A stretch of DNA of 62,076 bases, from assembly GCF_000948395.1 (NCBI RefSeq), contig NZ_JYFN01000024.1:7606-69681 (forward strand), written 5' to 3'. The notes under the pieces were generated by a model. That model was not told where the DNA came from and ran no database searches. It saw only the letters and a list, made by a program, of their open reading frames with translations. Source of the stretch: Frankia torreyi (lineage in GTDB: Bacteria; Actinomycetota; Actinomycetes; Frankiales; Frankiaceae). Positions 17,820-27,125 of this stretch are shown here, piece by piece; the stretch's first letter is position 1, and each line of letters begins with the position of its first letter. The position numbers and the translations under genes are program-made.

Positions 17820-18842
17820 GTGTCCGCACCACCGCCCGCGCTCACCGCGCCGCCTGCCGCCCATCGTGGCGTGGTCGCTCACCGGATCGGCCGGGCGGCC
17901 GCCTCGACCGCCCGGCTGCTCGCGATCTTCGTTCCGGTGTTCCTGCTCGGCACCTTCCTCACCTACCTGCTCGGGCATCTCAGCGGGCGCAGCCCCGCCT
18001 ACCTGCAGCTCGGCGACGCGGCCTCCCCGCAGGCCGTGGCGGTCATCGAGCACAAGTGGGGCCTCGACCGCCCCTTTCTCGTCCAGTACGGGGACTGGCT
18101 CGGCTCGGTCCTGCACGGCGACCTGGGAACGAGCTGGTACAACGGGCTCAGCGTGGCGCACGCGCTCGGCCAGCGGGCCGCGATCACGCTCTCGGCCGCC
18201 GGGGTCGCCCTCGTCCTCGGCATCGTGTTCGGATTCCTGCTCGGCGCGCTCGCCGCCCACTTCCACACCCGCTGGCCCGACCGGGCGATCACCACCTTCA
18301 CCACGGTCATCTCGGTGCTGCCGCCGTTCATCGTGGGGATCGGGCTGGCGGCGGTGTTCGCGGTGAGCCTGCAGCTCCTGCCGGCCGCCGGCTACGTGCC
18401 GATCCAGGCCGGGCTGGGCCCGTGGCTGAGCCATCTCCTCCTCCCCGCGATCGCGCTCAGCTTCGACACGGCCGCCGACGTGGCTCGGCAGCTGCGCAAC
18501 GGCCTGGTGTCGGCCTACCGCGGGAACTACGTCACCGGCGCGATCGTGCGCGGCCTCGGCCCGCGCCGGATCTTCTTCGTGCACGTGCTGCGCAACGGCA
18601 TCGCGCCGGCGTTGGCGGTCCTCGGCCTGAAGTTCCCCAACCTGCTGGGCGGCGCGGTGATCATCGAGGCGATCTTCGGGCTCTCCGGGTACGGCGTGTA
18701 CGCCAGCCAGGCCGCGGTCCGCGGCGACGTGCCGGCCGTCCAAGGCGTGCTCGTCGTCTCGGTCGTCCTCGTCGTGGTGTTCAACCTGCTCGTCAACATC
18801 GTGCTCAACCGCGTCACCCCTGACGCCGACCGGGGAGTCTGA
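17820..18842 (+). CDS. ABC importer permease (DppB family)
   Basis: The 340-residue membrane protein has a long basic N-terminus, six helices and the DppB/OppB layout: first helix, a long external loop with LDRPFLVQYGDWL and GDLGTSW, then the core with the EAA-type loop (VRGLGPRRIFFVHVLRNG) that contacts the ATPase. It starts at a GTG with GGGAG nine bases upstream. It pairs with the permease encoded three bases downstream. Confidence 0.92.
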   Translation: MSAPPPALTAPPAAHRGVVAHRIGRAAASTARLLAIFVPVFLLGTFLTYLLGHLSGRSPAYLQLGDAASPQAVAVIEHKWGLDRPFLVQYGDWLGSVLHGDLGTSWYNGLSVAHALGQRAAITLSAAGVALVLGIVFGFLLGALAAHFHTRWPDRAITTFTTVISVLPPFIVGIGLAAVFAVSLQLLPAAGYVPIQAGLGPWLSHLLLPAIALSFDTAADVARQLRNGLVSAYRGNYVTGAIVRGLGPRRIFFVHVLRNGIAPALAVLGLKFPNLLGGAVIIEAIFGLSGYGVYASQAAVRGDVPAVQGVLVVSVVLVVVFNLLVNIVLNRVTPDADRGV

Positions 18843-18845
18843 GGC

Positions 18846-19754
18846 GTGATCAGAACCGTGTTGCGGCTCACGACCGCGCGGGTCGCCCTCGCGCTGCTCG
18901 CGATCATCGCCCTCGTGACCGTGCTGGGCCCCGTCCTGGCGCCCTACGACCCGCTCAAGGGCGGCGACCAGACGCTCGCGGGGCCCTCGGCCAAGCACTG
19001 GCTGGGCACCGACTACATCGGCCGCGACGTGCTCAGTCGCATCCTCGCCGGCGCGCCGCTGAGCATCGTGAGCGCGCTGGAGGTCGCCGGGATCGCCCTG
19101 GTGCTCGGCACGATCCCCGGCATCCTGTCGGTCTATCTCGGCTCGGTGTTCGAGTGGCTGAGCCTGCGGGTCGTCGACACGTTCATCGCCCTGCCGTTCC
19201 TCGTCTTCGCGGTCGCCATGACGGCGTTGCTCGGCAACGGGATCACCCAGGCCATGATCGTTGTCGGCATGCTCCTCGCGCCCGTGTTCTACCGGGTAAG
19301 CCGGGCGGCGACGATGTCCGTCGCCCGGTCGCAGTACGTGGAGGCGGCCTCCATCGCCGGGGCGTCGACGTCCTGGATCGTCCGCAGTCACGTGTGGTCC
19401 AAGGTGCTGCCGTCGATCGCCGTCACCCTGGCCACCACCCTCGGCATCGGGCTGGTGGTGATCTCGAGCCTGACCTTCCTCGGGATCGGGATCCAGCCGC
19501 CCACCCCGACCTGGGGCGGGATCCTCGCGTCCGATCTGGGTTACCTCGCTCAGAAGCCGTACGCACCGATCTTCCCGACCCTGCTCATCCTCGCCGCCGT
19601 CCTGGCCTGCAACCTCCTCGCGGACGCCATCCGGGACGCCGCGGGCGAGACCGGCCGCGCCCTGACCGGCGCGAAGACCGCCAGGTCCAACCGGACACGG
19701 CGGCTCGCCGCCCTGGCAGACCTGGCGGACCCGGCAGATCCGTCCCGGCCATGA
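18846..19754 (+). CDS. ABC importer permease (DppC family)
   Basis: The 302-residue membrane protein has the DppC/OppC N-terminal motif GPSAKHWLGTDYIGRDVLSR and an EAA loop near VEAASIAGASTSWIVRSHV. The C-terminal tail is Ala/Asp/Pro-rich. It begins with a GTG three bases after the DppB-like gene and ends in an ATGA overlap with the ATPase frame. It forms the second half of the transmembrane channel. Confidence 0.92.
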   Translation: MIRTVLRLTTARVALALLAIIALVTVLGPVLAPYDPLKGGDQTLAGPSAKHWLGTDYIGRDVLSRILAGAPLSIVSALEVAGIALVLGTIPGILSVYLGSVFEWLSLRVVDTFIALPFLVFAVAMTALLGNGITQAMIVVGMLLAPVFYRVSRAATMSVARSQYVEAASIAGASTSWIVRSHVWSKVLPSIAVTLATTLGIGLVVISSLTFLGIGIQPPTPTWGGILASDLGYLAQKPYAPIFPTLLILAAVLACNLLADAIRDAAGETGRALTGAKTARSNRTRRLAALADLADPADPSRP

Positions 19755-19768
19755 CTGAGGAGCAGCAG

Positions 19769-21556
19769 ATGACGCCGAGCGTGGCTGGTCCCGCCGACCG
19801 AGACGCGGTCGACCGCGACACGGTGCTCACGCTGACCGATGTGCGGATCCACAACGACGCCGCCGACGAGGAGCTGGTGCACGGCGTGAGCCTGCGGCTG
19901 AGGCGCGGCGGGGTCGTCGGCATCGTCGGGGAGTCCGGCAGCGGCAAGTCGCTGACCTGCAAGGCCGTGCTCGGCGTCCTGCCGGAGCACATCGAGGTCG
20001 CAGGCGGCTCGATCGAGCTGCTCGGCCGCGACGTCACCGGCCTGTCCCGGCCGGAGTGGACGGCCCTGCGCGGCACCTCGATCAGCGCCGTCTTCCAGGA
20101 CCCGGCGTCGTACCTCAACCCGTCGATCCGGGTCGGCAAGCAGGTCCAGGAGGTACTGCGGGTCAAGCAGGGGCTCAGCCGGGCCGCGGCGAAGCAGCGG
20201 GCCATCGAGCTGCTCGACGCCGTCCACCTGCGTGATCCCGACTACGTCTACGAGCAGTACGTGCACGAGCTGTCCGGCGGGATGCTGCAACGCGTTCTCA
20301 TCGCCATCGCGATCTCCCTCGAGCCCGAGGTGCTCATCGCGGACGAGGCGACGACCGCGCTCGACACCACGGTGCAGGCCGGCATCCTCGACCTGCTCGT
20401 CGAGCTGAAGGAACGGATCGGGCTGTCGCTCATCGTCGTCTCGCACGATCTCGCCGTCGTGGCGCAGCTCTGCGACGAGGTGCTCGTCATGCGTGAGGGG
20501 CACGTCGTCGAGCAGGGCCCCACGGCCGCGATCCTGCACGCTCCGCAGCACGAATACACGCGGCTGCTGGTCGCCGAGCACGAGCAGTACGGCCTGAGCG
20601 CCGCCGCCTCCTCCGCCTCCGGTCCGCGCCTGCCGGTGTCGGAGCCGGTGTCGGTGTCGGTGTTGGAGCCGGTGTCGGTATCGGTGTCGGTACCGGCGCC
20701 CAGGAGTTCGAGCGCGCCTGAGTCGACGGAGCCGGTCCTGCGGGTCGACGGGCTGGGCGTCCACTTCGGCCGTGGCCGCGGGCGCAAGCAGGCGCTCGAG
20801 GACGCCTCGCTGGTGATCCGCCCGGGCGAGACCGTCGGCGTCATCGGCGAGTCCGGGGCGGGCAAGTCCACCCTCGCGCGCGCGGTGCTCGGCCTGGTGC
20901 GGGCCACGGCCGGCTCCGTGCACGTCGGCGGACGCGACGTCACCCACCTGTCGGGGCGGGAGCGGCGGGCGTTCGGCCGCGACGGTGTCGTCCAGTACGT
21001 GTTCCAGGATCCGCTGCGCAGCCTCGATCCGGAGCACACCGTCGCCGCGTCCGTCGCGGAACCGCTGCGCATCCGCGGCGGGTTCGACCGGGCGGCGATC
21101 GACGCCGCCGTCCGCCGTCAGTTCCGCGCTGTCCGGCTCGACGAGTCACTGCTGGACCGGTTCCCCGGCGAGCTCTCCGGCGGGCAGCGCCAGCGGGTGG
21201 CGATCGCCCGCGCGCTCATCGGCGAGCCGCGCCTGCTGATCCTGGACGAGCCGGTGAGTGCCCTGGACTCGGCCAACCGCGTCGCGATCCTCGAACTGCT
21301 CCGCGAACTGCGCTCCACCGTCGACGTCGCGATGCTGTTCATCTCCCACGATCTCGGGTCGGTCGCGGGGATCTCCGACCGGACGATCGTGCTCTACCGC
21401 AGCCGGATCGTCGAGGCCGGCGACACCGCGCGCATCGTCACCGCCCCCACGCACCCCTACACCCGGCTGCTCGTGGGCTCGGCGCCGACCCTCACCTCCG
21501 GACCGACCGACCGCGTGCAGCGCGAACGGTTGCGGGCCGGACTCGCCGTCTCCTGA
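19769..21556 (+). CDS. Fused double ATP-binding subunit of the importer (DppD-DppF type)
   Basis: A single chain of about 595 residues carries two complete ABC ATPase domains. Each has its own Walker A (GESGSGKS and GESGAGKS), signature (LSGGMLQRV and LSGGQRQRV) and Walker B (LIADEATTALD and LILDEPVSALD). The linker (about 20635-20700) is a simple Val-Ser-Glu-Pro repeat. An ATG at 19751 overlaps the DppC stop, but the ATG at 19769 has a GAGGAG site six bases upstream and was preferred. With the preceding genes it completes one importer. Confidence 0.92.
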   Translation: MTPSVAGPADRDAVDRDTVLTLTDVRIHNDAADEELVHGVSLRLRRGGVVGIVGESGSGKSLTCKAVLGVLPEHIEVAGGSIELLGRDVTGLSRPEWTALRGTSISAVFQDPASYLNPSIRVGKQVQEVLRVKQGLSRAAAKQRAIELLDAVHLRDPDYVYEQYVHELSGGMLQRVLIAIAISLEPEVLIADEATTALDTTVQAGILDLLVELKERIGLSLIVVSHDLAVVAQLCDEVLVMREGHVVEQGPTAAILHAPQHEYTRLLVAEHEQYGLSAAASSASGPRLPVSEPVSVSVLEPVSVSVSVPAPRSSSAPESTEPVLRVDGLGVHFGRGRGRKQALEDASLVIRPGETVGVIGESGAGKSTLARAVLGLVRATAGSVHVGGRDVTHLSGRERRAFGRDGVVQYVFQDPLRSLDPEHTVAASVAEPLRIRGGFDRAAIDAAVRRQFRAVRLDESLLDRFPGELSGGQRQRVAIARALIGEPRLLILDEPVSALDSANRVAILELLRELRSTVDVAMLFISHDLGSVAGISDRTIVLYRSRIVEAGDTARIVTAPTHPYTRLLVGSAPTLTSGPTDRVQRERLRAGLAVS

Positions 21557-21614
21557 CGCCGCCGACCACCTGACGCCGCCGACCACCTGATCCCGACGAT
21601 CACAAGGGAAGACC

Positions 21615-22982
21615 ATGACAAGACAGGTGCGGCTCTGCCTGAACCTGCAGGCGACCGGCCGCCACGACGCGGCCTGGAAGACCCTGCCGCCGACCTCGGA
21701 CTGGATCGCCGGCATCGACTACTACACCGAGATCGCGCGGCTCGCCGAACGGGCCCGCTTCGATGCGATCTTCATCGCGGACCGCCTTGGTTCGCTCGAC
21801 GCCGCCTCCTACCGTCGGCCCTGGCGCGGGACGGATCCGACCGTCCTGCTCGCCGCGCTGGCGCGCGAGACCGAGCACATCGGACTCGTGTCGACCAACC
21901 CGGCCATCCACGGCAACCCGTTCCTGCTCGCCCGCTCGATCGCGACCCTCGACCACGTCAGCAAGGGACGCGCCGGCTGGAACATCATCACCAGCCAGGA
22001 GGACGTCACCCGCTCCGCGCTCGGCGTCGACGAGATCCTCGAACCGCAGGCGCGCTACCGCAAGGCCGAGGAGTTCATCGCCGCCGTCGACGCACTGTGG
22101 GCCTCGCTTCCCGAGGAGGCGGTGGTCGCCGACGCGGAGGCCGACCTTTACATCGACGCGCGGCGCACCCGGCCGGTGGACGTCGCGGGCGAGTTCTACC
22201 GGACGTCCGGGGTGCTCCCGCTGCCCGGCGGCTACCAGGGCCGCCGCCCGGTGCTCTTCCAGGCCGGGGCGTCGAGACAGAGCAAGGAACTGGGCGCCCG
22301 CTGGGCGGACGCGCTGTTCACCTCGCAGCGGCTTCCGGAGCTGTCGCGGGAGTTCTCGGCCGAGGTCAAGGGGCTCGCGGCGAAGAACGGGCGGGATCCC
22401 GACGATCTCCTCGTCCTGCCAGGTCTGTTCACCGTCCTCGGGGCGACCGAGGCCGCGGCCCGCGAGCGCAAGCGGGAGCTGGACGAGCTGCTCGCCGTGG
22501 GGCCGCTGGTCGAGCTCCTCACCGCACAGTTGGAGTTCGACGTCTCCGGGCTCGACCTCGACGCGCAGTTGCCCTACTCCGAGCTGGCGGCGCGCGCGGC
22601 CGCGCCGGCGGTGACCGCGCGTCGGGACCAGCTCGTCGCCGAGGCGCGACGCCGGGGGCTCACCATCCGCCAGTTGCTGTTCCACAACCTCTCCGGCGGC
22701 CAGCGAATGATCGTGGGCACCCCGGAGCAGGTCGCCGACGACATCGTGGAATGGGTCGACACCCGGGCGTCGGACGGCTTCGTCATCAACATCGACGTCC
22801 AGCCCGCGGGCTTCGTCGAGTTCATCGACGGCGTGGTGACGGAGCTGCAGGACCGCGGCCGGTTCCGGCGCGAGTACGCCCACGACACCCTGCGGGACAA
22901 CCTCGGGATCTCCGGCGCGGCGCGCGGCGCCGCCGCGACGGGGGAGTCCAGCGATCCGGTCCGCGACGGGGGGCGGCGGTAG
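21615..22982 (+). CDS. LLM-class flavin-dependent monooxygenase (NtaA/SnaA/DszA family)
   Basis: This 455-residue FMNH2-dependent TIM-barrel oxygenase has family segments LCLNLQATGRHDAAWK, HIGLVSTNPAIHGNPFLLAR and GRAGWNIITSQ, with PEQVADDIVEWVDTRASDGF near the C-terminus. AAGGGAAG precedes the ATG at 21615. It lies directly after the importer and likely starts oxidation of the imported compound. The NtaA group acts on chelates, sulfones and sulfonates; the exact substrate is unknown. No flavin reductase gene is visible nearby. Confidence 0.9.
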   Translation: MTRQVRLCLNLQATGRHDAAWKTLPPTSDWIAGIDYYTEIARLAERARFDAIFIADRLGSLDAASYRRPWRGTDPTVLLAALARETEHIGLVSTNPAIHGNPFLLARSIATLDHVSKGRAGWNIITSQEDVTRSALGVDEILEPQARYRKAEEFIAAVDALWASLPEEAVVADAEADLYIDARRTRPVDVAGEFYRTSGVLPLPGGYQGRRPVLFQAGASRQSKELGARWADALFTSQRLPELSREFSAEVKGLAAKNGRDPDDLLVLPGLFTVLGATEAAARERKRELDELLAVGPLVELLTAQLEFDVSGLDLDAQLPYSELAARAAAPAVTARRDQLVAEARRRGLTIRQLLFHNLSGGQRMIVGTPEQVADDIVEWVDTRASDGFVINIDVQPAGFVEFIDGVVTELQDRGRFRREYAHDTLRDNLGISGAARGAAATGESSDPVRDGGRR

Positions 22983-22984
22983 CC

Positions 22985-24832
22985 ATGCCCGCACGCAACG
23001 AGATCAGTCGCGGCAAGCGGCAGGTCGACGCCCTCGTGTTCCCGCGGACCGACCCCGCCGAGCGGGTCGACGTCCTCGTGGTCGGCGCCGGACCCAACGG
23101 CCTCGGCACCGCCCTCGAGCTCCACCGGCACGGGGTGGGGGCCGCGGTGGTGGATGCCGCGCCCGGGGCGACGCTGGTCCGGGCCGGCGCCGCCGGGTAC
23201 ACGCCCCGCGCGCTCGAGGTCATCCGCGGGTGGGGGCTGCTGCAACGGATCCAGCACGCGTGGACCTTCCCGCCGGAGTGGAACACCGGCAATCTCCTGC
23301 TCACCTCGCTCGCCGGGCACCAGCTCGCGGGGACCACCCTGCGGTCGTTCGGGCTCGGCACGACCGGCCGGTACTCCACCGAGACCATGCTGCGCCGGCC
23401 GCAGACGGTGTTGCAGCGCGTCTTCCTCGACCGGCTCGCGGAGATCGGCACCGCGGTCTCGGGCGGCTGGCGAGTCGAGGACCTGGCGAGCGACCCCGAC
23501 GGCGTGACGACGACGGTGGTCGAGGTCGAGACCGGCCGGCGGCGCACGATCCGCTCCCGGTACGTCGTCGGCGCCGACGGCGGGACAAGCACGGTCCGCA
23601 CGCTGGCACAGATTCCGCGCTCGGGCAGCTACGCCGAGGAGCGGTACTTCCGGTTCGTCGTGCGGACCACCTCGGACACCTCGGCCGCGCTCGGGGCGTT
23701 CCCGCCCGCCACCGCCGTGATCTACAACGACCGCTACTGCGGGTTCCTCGCGGCCCTGAACGAGACGGACTGGCGGGCGTACGCCGGGCCGTACCCGCTC
23801 GACCGTGATCCGACCACGGACGAGCTGATCAAACAGGCCCGGGCGGCGTTCGGCTTCGACGTCGACCTCGAGGTCGTGTCGCTCACCCCGTTCTTCAAAA
23901 GCACCCGCATCGCCGACACCTTCTACCGCGACCGGGTCGCGCTGGTGGGCGACGCGGCGCATGTCCGCACGCCGGGCGGCAACCTGTGCGAGGGCTTCGG
24001 CGACGTGGTGAACCTCGGCTGGAAGCTCGCGGCCGTGCTGCGCGGCCAGGCCGGCCCGCGCCTGCTCGACTCCTACGACGAGGAGCGCCGCCCGCACAAC
24101 TGGCGGATCGCCGACTACGCCCTGGCGGAGGATCAGCGGCACACGGCCGCGTACGAGCATGTCCGCGCCCTCGGGGTCCCGGCCGACGCCGACACCAGCC
24201 CGGACGCGGCCCGCCGGCGCGCCGAGATCGGCGAGATCCTCGGGGCGGGCCGCAGCCTGCCGCTCGGGGTGGTCTTCGACGAGCGGTACGACGCCTCGTC
24301 GGTCATCCGGTACGAGGATGGGCAGATCGAGGCCGAGGCGCCCTGGGATGCCTTCGCGTACGCCGACGACGCGCGACCGGGCCACCGGGCGCCGAACGGC
24401 AACCTCGACCCCTTCGGGTTCACCCTCTACGACCGGATCGGCTCCCACGTCGCGCTGCTCGTCCTCGCCGACGACACCGGCACCACCGGCACCGCCAGCA
24501 CCGCCAGCACCGCCAGCACCGTCGGCACCGCCAGCACCGTCGGCGCCTTCGAGGCGGCGGCCGACGCCCGGGGCATCGAGCTCGAGGTCATCCACCTGCC
24601 GGATCCGGCGGCGCGCGAGCTGTACGGCGCCCCGTACGCGCTCGTCCGGCCGGACCATCACGTCGCCTGGCGCGGCGACGGCAGCGACCTCGGCGGCCTC
24701 GACGCGGGCGCGGTGCTGGATCTGGTCTACGGCCGCGGCCAGCTCTCAGCCCAGCCCCCGGCTCAGCCCCAGGCCCAAGCCCCGGCCCGCACCGCCGACT
24801 CCCGCCAACTCGTCGACTCGACCGAACGGTGA
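22985..24832 (+). CDS. FAD-dependent aromatic-ring-type monooxygenase (PheA/TfdB family)
   Basis: The 615-residue flavoprotein hydroxylase has the FAD-binding GAGPNGLG near residue 35, the YVVGADGG segment that binds both FAD and NAD(P)H, and VALVGDAAHVRTPGGNLCEGFGD binding the FAD phosphate region. A thioredoxin-like C-terminal domain follows. Between the last two is a Thr/Ala/Ser-Thr repeat (about 24477-24545) and the tail is Gln/Pro/Ala-rich. It starts three bases after the luciferase-like gene, so the two oxygenases probably act in sequence. Confidence 0.9.
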   Translation: MPARNEISRGKRQVDALVFPRTDPAERVDVLVVGAGPNGLGTALELHRHGVGAAVVDAAPGATLVRAGAAGYTPRALEVIRGWGLLQRIQHAWTFPPEWNTGNLLLTSLAGHQLAGTTLRSFGLGTTGRYSTETMLRRPQTVLQRVFLDRLAEIGTAVSGGWRVEDLASDPDGVTTTVVEVETGRRRTIRSRYVVGADGGTSTVRTLAQIPRSGSYAEERYFRFVVRTTSDTSAALGAFPPATAVIYNDRYCGFLAALNETDWRAYAGPYPLDRDPTTDELIKQARAAFGFDVDLEVVSLTPFFKSTRIADTFYRDRVALVGDAAHVRTPGGNLCEGFGDVVNLGWKLAAVLRGQAGPRLLDSYDEERRPHNWRIADYALAEDQRHTAAYEHVRALGVPADADTSPDAARRRAEIGEILGAGRSLPLGVVFDERYDASSVIRYEDGQIEAEAPWDAFAYADDARPGHRAPNGNLDPFGFTLYDRIGSHVALLVLADDTGTTGTASTASTASTVGTASTVGAFEAAADARGIELEVIHLPDPAARELYGAPYALVRPDHHVAWRGDGSDLGGLDAGAVLDLVYGRGQLSAQPPAQPQAQAPARTADSRQLVDSTER

Positions 24833-24914
24833 GGACCCGCTGCTCGCGGTCCGTTCCCCGGGCGCTGGTCGGCGGCCCGCACTTCACCACAATCCTGCAT
24901 TGGAGGTCCTGACG

Positions 24915-25931
24915 GTGACCGTGGACGTGACGTCGTCTCCGCAGCGCGGCCTGTCGCTGTTCCTGACGATCCCCGCGGACGGCGAGCCCGCCCGCACGTA
25001 CAACCAGTCGCTCGAGGTCATCCGCCTCGCGGAGGAACTCGGCTACGAGACGGCCTGGGCCGCGGAGGCGCACTTCACCCTCATCGGGCTCCCGTCCGCG
25101 CTCACCTTCCTCGCGGCGGCGTCGCAGACCACGACGACGATCAGGCTGGGAACCGCGGTGGTCCCGCTCACCTTCGACAACCCGATCCGGTTGGCCGAAA
25201 CGGCGGCGCTGGTCGACGCGCTCAGCGGCGAGCGGCTGGAGTTCGGCGTCGGCAAGAGCAACGGCGGGGGTTTCTCCACCGTCGCCTTCGAGGCTTTCAA
25301 CCTGTCCGAGGACGACCGCGAGTCGCTGTACGCCCACGCGCTCGCCGACCTGCGTCGGGCCCTCGGTGGCACGATCGCCGCCGGCGACAAGGAGGTGAGC
25401 GTGTACCCGCCGCCGGCCGGGCTGCTGCCGCGGCTGTGGCAGGCGACCGGGAACCCGCGGACGGCGGCCGAGATCGGGCGCGCCGGTGACCGGCTGCTCC
25501 TGCACCGCCTCGTCCCGTCCGGGGACGCCGGCGAGGTCCAGGCGGGTCTCATCAGCGACTACCTCGACGCCCACACCGGTGAGCGCAGCCCGCGGATCGG
25601 CATCTCCCGCGTCGTGCTCCCGGCGGCGTCCAAGCGCGACGCGATCGCTCTGCTCGACTCCGAGCTGCGCCGCAACCCCGGCCAGTACGTCACCCCGGGC
25701 GGCCCGCCGGCCACGGCCGAGGAGTTCCTGACCAGGTCGAACGTGAAGTACGGCGACCCGGACGACGTCGTCGAGCAGCTCCTGCAGGACGCCGCGTTCA
25801 CGCGGTCGACCGACTACCTGTTCAGCGTCCCGCTGCCGCAGTCCTCCCCCCAGTTCCGCGACGGACTTCGGCTGATCGCGCAGGAGATCTTCCCGCGTCT
25901 CCCGGCGCACGACCGGGCCCCGACGGCGTGA
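24915..25931 (+). CDS. LLM-class luciferase-like monooxygenase
   Basis: This 338-residue protein belongs to the bacterial-luciferase superfamily (alkanal monooxygenase/F420 type). Features are the opening LSLFLTIPADG, AEEAHFT-like WAAEAHFTLIGLPSA, and IRLGTAVVPLTFDNPIRLAE. The GTG at 24915 is placed seven bases after GGAGGT; the frame is open far upstream inside another gene's shadow. It is the third flavin-dependent oxygenase in the cluster. Its partner cofactor, FMN or F420, cannot be decided from the sequence read here. Confidence 0.86.
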   Translation: MTVDVTSSPQRGLSLFLTIPADGEPARTYNQSLEVIRLAEELGYETAWAAEAHFTLIGLPSALTFLAAASQTTTTIRLGTAVVPLTFDNPIRLAETAALVDALSGERLEFGVGKSNGGGFSTVAFEAFNLSEDDRESLYAHALADLRRALGGTIAAGDKEVSVYPPPAGLLPRLWQATGNPRTAAEIGRAGDRLLLHRLVPSGDAGEVQAGLISDYLDAHTGERSPRIGISRVVLPAASKRDAIALLDSELRRNPGQYVTPGGPPATAEEFLTRSNVKYGDPDDVVEQLLQDAAFTRSTDYLFSVPLPQSSPQFRDGLRLIAQEIFPRLPAHDRAPTA

Positions 25932-25979
25932 CCGGCAACGACGGCGTGACCGGCAACGACGGCGTGACCGGCAACGACG
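25922..25979. repeat. 18-bp tandem repeat across a stop codon
   Basis: Just over three perfect copies of an 18-bp unit begin in the last codons of the luciferase-like gene and run into the short gap before the DUF1684 gene. The repeat supplies the stop codon of the upstream gene. Confidence 0.9.
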
Positions 25980-26016
25980 TCAACGTGCACGGACCATCGA
26001 AGGTGAGGAATCGACC

Positions 26017-26934
26017 ATGACCACTGCCACCGAGACCGCGACTGCCACCGAGACCGCGACTGCCACCGAGACCGCGACCGCCACCGAGACCGCAACTGCA
26101 ACCGAGACCGCGCGAGCCGAATGGGACGCGTGGCGGGAGGAGGCGGAGCAGCAGCGGCGCGAGCCATACGGATTCCTCGCCTACAGCGCACTGCACTTCC
26201 TCGACGGCGAGCCCGGCCGCGTCGAGGGCTTCCCGGGACGGTGGGCCACGGGCGAACAGGGGCCGATCGTCGAGCTCGACGAGGGAGAGTCCCTCACCGT
26301 CGACGGTGAAGCCGTGACCGGGCGCCATGTCTTCGGCCCCGTCCGCGAGCGGGAGTTCCGCAGGGCGGCGTCGTTCGGCGACGTCGTCGTCGAGCTGTCC
26401 CGCCGCGGCGGGCACGACCTGCTCCGCTCGCTCGATCCCCGGCACCCGCTGCGCGAGACCTACGTCCGGACGCCGGCGTTCGACTACGACCCCGCCTGGG
26501 TGATCCCGGCCGAGTTCGCGCCGTATTCCGCCCCGCGCCCGATCGAGGTCGCCGCGGCGGTCGACGGCATCGTGCACACCCACGAGGCCATCGGAGAAGC
26601 CGTCTTCGCCCTCGACGGTGCCGAGCTGCGGCTGATCCTCCTGCGCGCCGAGCATCTCGCGGGCGCCGGACTCATCCTGTTCACCGATGCGACGAGCGGC
26701 GTCACCACCTACCGCGCCAGCCGCCGGCTGATCACGCCCCTGCCCGTCCCGGGCAGCATGCAGCTCGTGCTCGACTTCAACCGCGCCGGAAACCTGCAGT
26801 GCGCCTACACCCCGTACGCCCCCTGCCCGCTCGCCCCGCCGCAGAACCGCCTCACGATCCCGATCGAGGCGGGCGAGCAGATCCCCACCTTCCGTCCCGA
26901 GCCCGCCGAGACCGGGGAGCACCCCGCGTCCTGA
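26017..26934 (+). CDS. DUF1684 protein with an N-terminal Thr-Glu repeat
   Basis: The 305-residue protein starts with about five copies of an 18-bp repeat giving an acidic Ala-Thr-Glu-Thr tail. It then matches DUF1684: EWDAWREEAEQQRREPYGFLA near the start and the hallmark C-terminal FNRAGNLQCAYTPYAPCPLA with PPQNRL and IEAGEQIP. GTGAGGA precedes the ATG at 26017. DUF1684 proteins often travel with oxygenase clusters; their reaction is unknown. The last about 150 bases recur at 34719-34874. Confidence 0.88.
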   Translation: MTTATETATATETATATETATATETATATETARAEWDAWREEAEQQRREPYGFLAYSALHFLDGEPGRVEGFPGRWATGEQGPIVELDEGESLTVDGEAVTGRHVFGPVREREFRRAASFGDVVVELSRRGGHDLLRSLDPRHPLRETYVRTPAFDYDPAWVIPAEFAPYSAPRPIEVAAAVDGIVHTHEAIGEAVFALDGAELRLILLRAEHLAGAGLILFTDATSGVTTYRASRRLITPLPVPGSMQLVLDFNRAGNLQCAYTPYAPCPLAPPQNRLTIPIEAGEQIPTFRPEPAETGEHPAS

Positions 26935-27100
26935 TTACCGGCAGGTGCTCTTGTCCGGGACACGGGGGCATAGCTCCGCCATTCATCGCTGGTGAGGCCG
27001 CCGCCCGCAGCGGCGCAGGATCGCTCGATCAGATGAGTGGAGCGGTCGATCTGAGGTGCCCTTTTTCTTCCGGACAGGGTGAACATCGACCCCGCGGCGC

Positions 27101-27118
27101 GGAACCGCGGAACCGCGG
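27101..27118. repeat. GC-rich palindromic repeat downstream of the sigma gene
   Basis: Two copies of GGAACCGC-type sequence lie eight bases beyond the end of the sigma factor gene. The same core forms a longer perfect palindrome at 29124-29145 on the other side of the sigma/DGPF pair. It may act as a terminator for the minus-strand operon. Confidence 0.5.
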
Positions 27119-27125
27119 AAGACGG

